A DNA stretch of 64,000 bases from UBA967 sp044375555 (lineage in GTDB: Bacteria; Verrucomicrobiota; Verrucomicrobiia; Chthoniobacterales; Terrimicrobiaceae). This document shows positions 60,151 to 64,000 of this stretch, in pieces. Each line of letters opens with the position of its first letter. Position 1 is the first letter of the stretch. The notes under the pieces are model-generated. The model saw nothing but the letters and a program-made list of their open reading frames with translations. It did no database searches and was not told where the DNA came from. The stretch covers positions 1-64,000 of the forward strand of contig JBILML010000014.1 in NCBI GenBank assembly GCA_044375555.1, written 5' to 3'. A program made the position numbers and the translations under genes.

Positions 60151-63100
60151 ATGTCGTTCGTCCACCTGCATTGCCACACGGAGTTTTCCCTGCTCGATGG
60201 AGCGATCCGCCCAGGCGATCTGGTGAAAAAAGCCGCCGCCTTGGGAATGCCCGCCGTCGCCGTCACCGACCACGGCAACATGCACGCGGCCGTTCCTTTT
60301 TACCAAGCCGCCACGAAGGCCGGAGTGAAGCCAATCATCGGCTGTGAGGTCTATGTCGCGCCGGGAGCGATGACCGATCGCAACGCCTCCTCGGCGAAGG
60401 ACGCCGCCTTCCACCTCACCCTGCTCGCAGTAAATGACGAGGGCTACCGCAACCTCGTGAAACTCTCCACCGCCGGATTCCTCGAGGGTTTTTACTACAA
60501 GCCGCGCGTGGACCACGAACGCCTCGCGGCCCATTCGAAGGGGCTCATTGCGCTGAGCGGTTGCCTCAAGGGCGAGGTCGCCGCGCAAATCGCCGATGGG
60601 AATTTTGAAAAAGCCAAGGCGACCGCCGCGAAATACCGCGAGATCTTCGGCGCGGAAAATTACTTCATCGAAATCCACGATTTCGGCCTCGACGCCCAGC
60701 GCCGCGTGAATCCCGACCTCGTCAAAATCGCCCGCTCGCTCGACCTCGGGCTCGTCGCCGCGAACGATGTCCACTTCCTCGAAAAATCCCACCACGAAGC
60801 CCATGATGTGCTCATCTGCATCGGCACCGGCTCGAATGTGGTGGACGAGAAACGCCTGCGCTACAGCCCGGAGCTTTACTTCAAGTCGCCCGAGGAAATG
60901 CGCGCGCTGTTCGCCGAGCTGCCCGAGGCCTGCGACAACACGCTACGCATCGCCGAGCGGTGTGATTTCAAAATGGAGTTCGGCGTTCCAAAATACCCGA
61001 GCTTCGATGCGCCCGACACCCGCTCCCGCGAGCAATACCTGCGCGACCTCTGCCGCGACGGGCTTCGCCACCGCTACGGCGCGCGCGTGGATTCCGAGCC
61101 GGAGCTGAACCAGCGCCTCGATTACGAACTCTCGGTGATCGAGAAAACCGGCTTCACCAGTTATTTTCTCATCGTCTGGGATTTCATCCACCACGCGAAG
61201 CAGCAAGGAATCCCCGTCGGCCCCGGGCGCGGCTCGGCGGCTGGTTCCATCATCGCGTATGTGCTCGGAATCACGGATATCGACCCGCTCCGCTTCGGGC
61301 TGATTTTCGAGCGCTTCCTCAATCCCGAACGCGTGAGCCCGCCCGATATCGATGTCGATTTCTGCATGGAGCGGCGCGGTGAGGTGATCGAGTATGTCCG
61401 GCAAAAATACGGCGAGCGCGCCGTGTCGCAGATCGTCACCTTCGGCACCCTCGGCGCGAAGAGCGTCGTGCGCGATGTCGCCCGCGTGATGGGTTGGAGC
61501 TACGGCGACGGCGACCGGCTCGCCAAAATGATCCCGAACGAGCTGAACATCGACCTCGACGCGGCCCGCACCAAAAACCCCGAACTCCAGGCCGCGATCG
61601 ACAACGAGCCCGCCGTCCGCCAGCTCTGGGACTACGCCACCGTCCTCGAGGGCCTGAGCCGCAACACCGGCATCCATGCTGCGGGCGTCGTCATTGGCGA
61701 CCGCCCGCTCGATGAGTTCATCCCGCTCTGCCGCGGCAAGGAGAACGAAGTCGTCACCCAATACGCCATGGGTCCGCTCACCGACCTCGGCATGCTCAAG
61801 ATGGACTTCCTCGGCCTGAAGACCCTCACGATCATGCAGGAGGCCGTGCGGCTCATCAAAAACCACACGCCGGATTTTGATTTTGACGCCATCGCGCAGG
61901 ACGACCAAGCCGCGTTCGACATCTACAACCGCGGCGAAACCCTCGGCGTCTTCCAGATGGAAAGCGCCGGGATCACGAATTGCTGCAAACGCTTCGATGT
62001 CCACTCCATCGAGGACATCATCGCCATCGGCGCGCTCTACCGCCCCGGTCCGATGCAATTCATCGACGACTACATCGAGCGCAAGAAGGGCCTGAAAAAA
62101 GTCGAATACCTCCACCCGCTTTTGGAAAAAGTCTGCTCCGAGACGCACGGGATCATCGTTTATCAAGAGCAGGTTCAGCTCGCCGCCAGCGTGCTCGCGG
62201 GCTACTCGCTCGGCGAGGCCGACCTGTTGCGCCGCGCGATGGGAAAAAAGGACGCCGAGAAAATGGCCAAGGAGCGCCAGCGTTTCGTCGATGGCTGCGG
62301 CACGAAGAACCAAATCCCGCCGAAAGTCGCCGACGCGATCTTCGGCTTCATCGAAAAATTCGCCCAATACGGCTTCAACAAATCCCACTCTGCCGCCTAC
62401 GGCTGGATTTCCTACCAGACCGCATGGCTGAAGGCCCACTTCCCACGCGAGTTCATGGCCGCCATGCTCACCTTCGACGCTGGCGATGTCGACCGCCTCG
62501 CTGTCGTTATCGCCGAGTGCCGCCGTATGGAAATCCCCATCCTGCCGCCGGACATCAATTCCAGCGACCTCAAATTCTCGCCCGACGCCAGCGGCCCCGG
62601 CATCCGCTTCGGCCTCGCCTCGATCAAAAATGTCGGCGCCGGCGCGATGGAATCCGCCATCGCCGAGCGGCAGAAAAACGGCCCCTTCAAATCCATCGAG
62701 GACTTCTGCTCGCGCCTCGACTCGCGCACGGTGAACCGCAAGATCCTCGAGAGCCTCGTGAAATGCGGCGCGTTCGACGGCATCGACAAAAACCGCGCTG
62801 CCCTTTTTTCCTGCATCGAGTCCGCCATCGCCTCCGCCGCCTCGATCCAGCGCGACCGCGCCAGCGGCCAGGTTTCGCTATTCGGCGAAGAGCCCCTGAT
62901 GCCGACCAAAAAATCCGGCAAATCCTCGAAGATCGAGCCTTGGCCACAGGCCGAAACCCTCGGCTACGAAAAGGAACTCCTCGGGTATTTCGTGAGCGGA
63001 CATCCCCTCGATGCCTACGCTGGGCATTTCGATTCGGGAAAATACAACACCATCGCTCAAGCCAAGGAGGCCGCCGAGAACGGCACCTTCAAGCTCGCCG

Positions 63101-63558
63101 GCCTCGTCTCCACGGTCGAAAAACGCTTCTCGCGCAAGGACGGCAAGCCCTTCGGCGTCCTCTTCCTCGAAGACTTCACCGGCACGCTCGAGATCACCGC
63201 ATGGGACGAAACCTACGCGAAAAACGCCGAACTCCTCGTCGCCGGAAAAGCCGTCAGCATCAACACCCGCATTACCCGCAAGGACGAAGCGATCCGCGCC
63301 ACCGCCGGAGCCGTCGCCGCGCTCAAACCCAAGGCCTCGGTCAAACCCGTCCGCCTCCGCCTCGCCCGCGAGCGCCTCGACGAACCTGCCCTGCAATCAA
63401 TCCTCGCCGCCGTGAAAAAAAATCCCGGCAACCGCCCGCTCATCCTCGAATTCGTCCTCCCCAACGGCCGCTCCCTCGAAATGCCCGCCGGTGAAGAATT
63501 CGCTGTCGCCGACGAGCGAGCGCTTTCCTCCTCCATCCCCATCGGCCTGTTCGTTTGA
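60151..63558 (+). CDS. dnaE: DNA polymerase III alpha subunit
   Basis: A 1135-residue replicative polymerase. The N-terminal PHP domain starts FVHLHCHTEFSLLDGAI, with metal-binding His residues kept. Catalytic Asp residues lie in PPDIDVDF near 396. The FNKSHSAAYGWISYQ block is near 743, and a C-terminal OB fold (~980-1050) contains GVLFLEDFTGTLEI. The start at 60151 gives the standard DnaE N-terminus. Divergent glgX lies upstream. Length and motifs are normal. Confidence 0.96.
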   Translation: MSFVHLHCHTEFSLLDGAIRPGDLVKKAAALGMPAVAVTDHGNMHAAVPFYQAATKAGVKPIIGCEVYVAPGAMTDRNASSAKDAAFHLTLLAVNDEGYRNLVKLSTAGFLEGFYYKPRVDHERLAAHSKGLIALSGCLKGEVAAQIADGNFEKAKATAAKYREIFGAENYFIEIHDFGLDAQRRVNPDLVKIARSLDLGLVAANDVHFLEKSHHEAHDVLICIGTGSNVVDEKRLRYSPELYFKSPEEMRALFAELPEACDNTLRIAERCDFKMEFGVPKYPSFDAPDTRSREQYLRDLCRDGLRHRYGARVDSEPELNQRLDYELSVIEKTGFTSYFLIVWDFIHHAKQQGIPVGPGRGSAAGSIIAYVLGITDIDPLRFGLIFERFLNPERVSPPDIDVDFCMERRGEVIEYVRQKYGERAVSQIVTFGTLGAKSVVRDVARVMGWSYGDGDRLAKMIPNELNIDLDAARTKNPELQAAIDNEPAVRQLWDYATVLEGLSRNTGIHAAGVVIGDRPLDEFIPLCRGKENEVVTQYAMGPLTDLGMLKMDFLGLKTLTIMQEAVRLIKNHTPDFDFDAIAQDDQAAFDIYNRGETLGVFQMESAGITNCCKRFDVHSIEDIIAIGALYRPGPMQFIDDYIERKKGLKKVEYLHPLLEKVCSETHGIIVYQEQVQLAASVLAGYSLGEADLLRRAMGKKDAEKMAKERQRFVDGCGTKNQIPPKVADAIFGFIEKFAQYGFNKSHSAAYGWISYQTAWLKAHFPREFMAAMLTFDAGDVDRLAVVIAECRRMEIPILPPDINSSDLKFSPDASGPGIRFGLASIKNVGAGAMESAIAERQKNGPFKSIEDFCSRLDSRTVNRKILESLVKCGAFDGIDKNRAALFSCIESAIASAASIQRDRASGQVSLFGEEPLMPTKKSGKSSKIEPWPQAETLGYEKELLGYFVSGHPLDAYAGHFDSGKYNTIAQAKEAAENGTFKLAGLVSTVEKRFSRKDGKPFGVLFLEDFTGTLEITAWDETYAKNAELLVAGKAVSINTRITRKDEAIRATAGAVAALKPKASVKPVRLRLARERLDEPALQSILAAVKKNPGNRPLILEFVLPNGRSLEMPAGEEFAVADERALSSSIPIGLFV

Positions 63559-63565
63559 TGATCCG

Positions 63566-63583
63566 CGCCAAGTAAGCTTGGCG
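63566..63583. terminator. hairpin after dnaE
   Basis: A perfect CGCCAAG/CTTGGCG stem with a TAAG loop lies eight bases after the dnaE stop, but no T-run follows it. It may pause or protect the transcript rather than act as a complete terminator. Confidence 0.45.
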
Positions 63584-63667
63584 ACCCGCCCTGAGGAAGC
63601 CCAGAGCCAGCCTCTGCTGACATTGTGAGGTTGCGGGCGATTTTTTAGGTCCTCTCAAAAATATTTC

Positions 63668-63695
63668 TAAAGGTCTTCGCGAGGCCTGCCGATTC
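63668..63695 (+). promoter_or_regulatory. sigma-28 (FliA)-type promoter of flagellin
   Basis: TAAA at 63668-63671 and GCCGATTC at 63688-63695, with 16 bases between. The E. coli consensus is TAAA, 15 bases, GCCGATAA, so this is one base longer and has two changes in the last box. It lies about 100 bases upstream of the flagellin ATG and has the expected orientation. Confidence 0.6.
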
Positions 63696-63791
63696 AATCA
63701 ACCAAGGGGAAGAATCTCCAACACTGAGGTCGAACAGTGAACCAAAACGGCCCGACAGCGGAACGGACTCCGCAATAGAAAGACAACGGAT

Positions 63792-64000
63792 ATGTCAGTA
63801 GTAATCAACACCAATACAAGCGCCTCCTTGGCGTCTTACAACCTCAGCAGCACCAACGTTAACCTCCAGAGAAGCCTTAATCGTCTCTCCAGCGGTTCCC
63901 GTATCAATTCCTCCTTCGACGACGCCGGCGGCACCGCCGTGTCGATGAAGATGAGCGCCTCGATCCGCCGGACCGAAGCAACCCTCGCCAATGTCAACAA
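63792..64000 (+). CDS. flagellin (N-terminal part, runs off the window)
   Basis: 69 codons are visible. The protein begins MSVVINTNTSASLASYNL and carries LQRSLNRLSSGSRINSSFDD, the conserved N-terminal coiled-coil of flagellins that polymerises into the filament. The start ATG at 63792 lies downstream of a sigma-28-like promoter. Only the N-terminal conserved domain is seen. It shows that the organism is or was motile. Confidence 0.93.
   Translation, partial: MSVVINTNTSASLASYNLSSTNVNLQRSLNRLSSGSRINSSFDDAGGTAVSMKMSASIRRTEATLANVN

Noticed and set aside
63011..63415. Open frame inside dnaE in another plus-strand frame
   Set aside because: It is Ser/Arg/Pro-rich, without a start signal, and lies wholly within an intact dnaE.

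Overview
This 64 kb window comes from a high-GC, Gram-negative, flagellated bacterium. I read it as a member of the Verrucomicrobiota, or at least of the PVC group. The support is circumstantial: a complete alternative complex III operon joined to a CcoNO/CoxB-like cluster, a histone-H1-like DksA protein, many lipoproteins, several families of short palindromic repeats, and a flagellin start of the kind seen in that phylum. No rRNA, tRNA or CRISPR array was seen.

Layout. 0.1-1.8 kb: a three-gene hipB-hipS-hipT toxin-antitoxin locus with a palindromic repeat between hipS and hipT. 1.9-6.2 kb: a lipoprotein plus CsgG/PEGA pair, an MEKHL protein, rlmI, and a small-protein/nucleotidyltransferase pair. 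6.2-15.6 kb: housekeeping genes (galE, rodA, an OppF-like ATPase, rpmB, an SRPBCC protein, acpP, a degenerate glycogen-synthase-like gene, recJ, recG). 15.5-20.65 kb: an accessory island between recG and prmA, bracketed by two ~300 bp direct repeats, the second of which carries a copy of the last 14 codons of recG. It holds two AAA/DUF4143 ATPases and a ParE-type toxin-antitoxin pair. 20.6-30.5 kb: prmA, nuoG, an MBL-like lipoprotein, purD, an S41-like protein, queF, fcl, an OPA/MFS transporter, a TIGR01777 epimerase and a DUF192 protein. 30.6-42.5 kb: the respiratory operon actABCDEF, a small membrane protein, a CcoN-like subunit, CcoO, a cytochrome c and CoxB. The CcoN-like protein lacks the usual copper-B histidines, and no coxA follows coxB. 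Instead a toxin-antitoxin cassette sits there between ~112 bp direct repeats. 43.3-49.3 kb: a DEAD-box helicase, a mosaic leucine-rich-repeat lipoprotein, a truncated Phd-type antitoxin remnant, aroE and two small genes. 49.3-51.56 kb: an array of ~170 bp palindromic repeats around two nearly identical REP-associated tyrosine transposases. 51.6-60 kb (minus strand): typA, a Tgt fused to an MnmD-like methyltransferase, pal, rpsR, rpmG, an H1-like/DksA fusion, a membrane protein and glgX. 60.1-64 kb: dnaE, a sigma-28-like promoter and the start of a flagellin gene.

How the parts work together. The respiratory cluster is one long same-strand operon with overlapping or nearly touching genes. It encodes a quinol:cytochrome c oxidoreductase and electron-transfer proteins whose terminal catalytic subunit must lie elsewhere or be of an unusual kind. 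queF and tgt serve queuosine synthesis. galE and fcl point to surface polysaccharide, and glgX to glycogen breakdown. The accessory stretches (hip locus, recG-prmA island, coxB-deaD cassette, RAYT array) are rich in palindromic repeats and toxin-antitoxin modules and mark the plastic parts of this genome.
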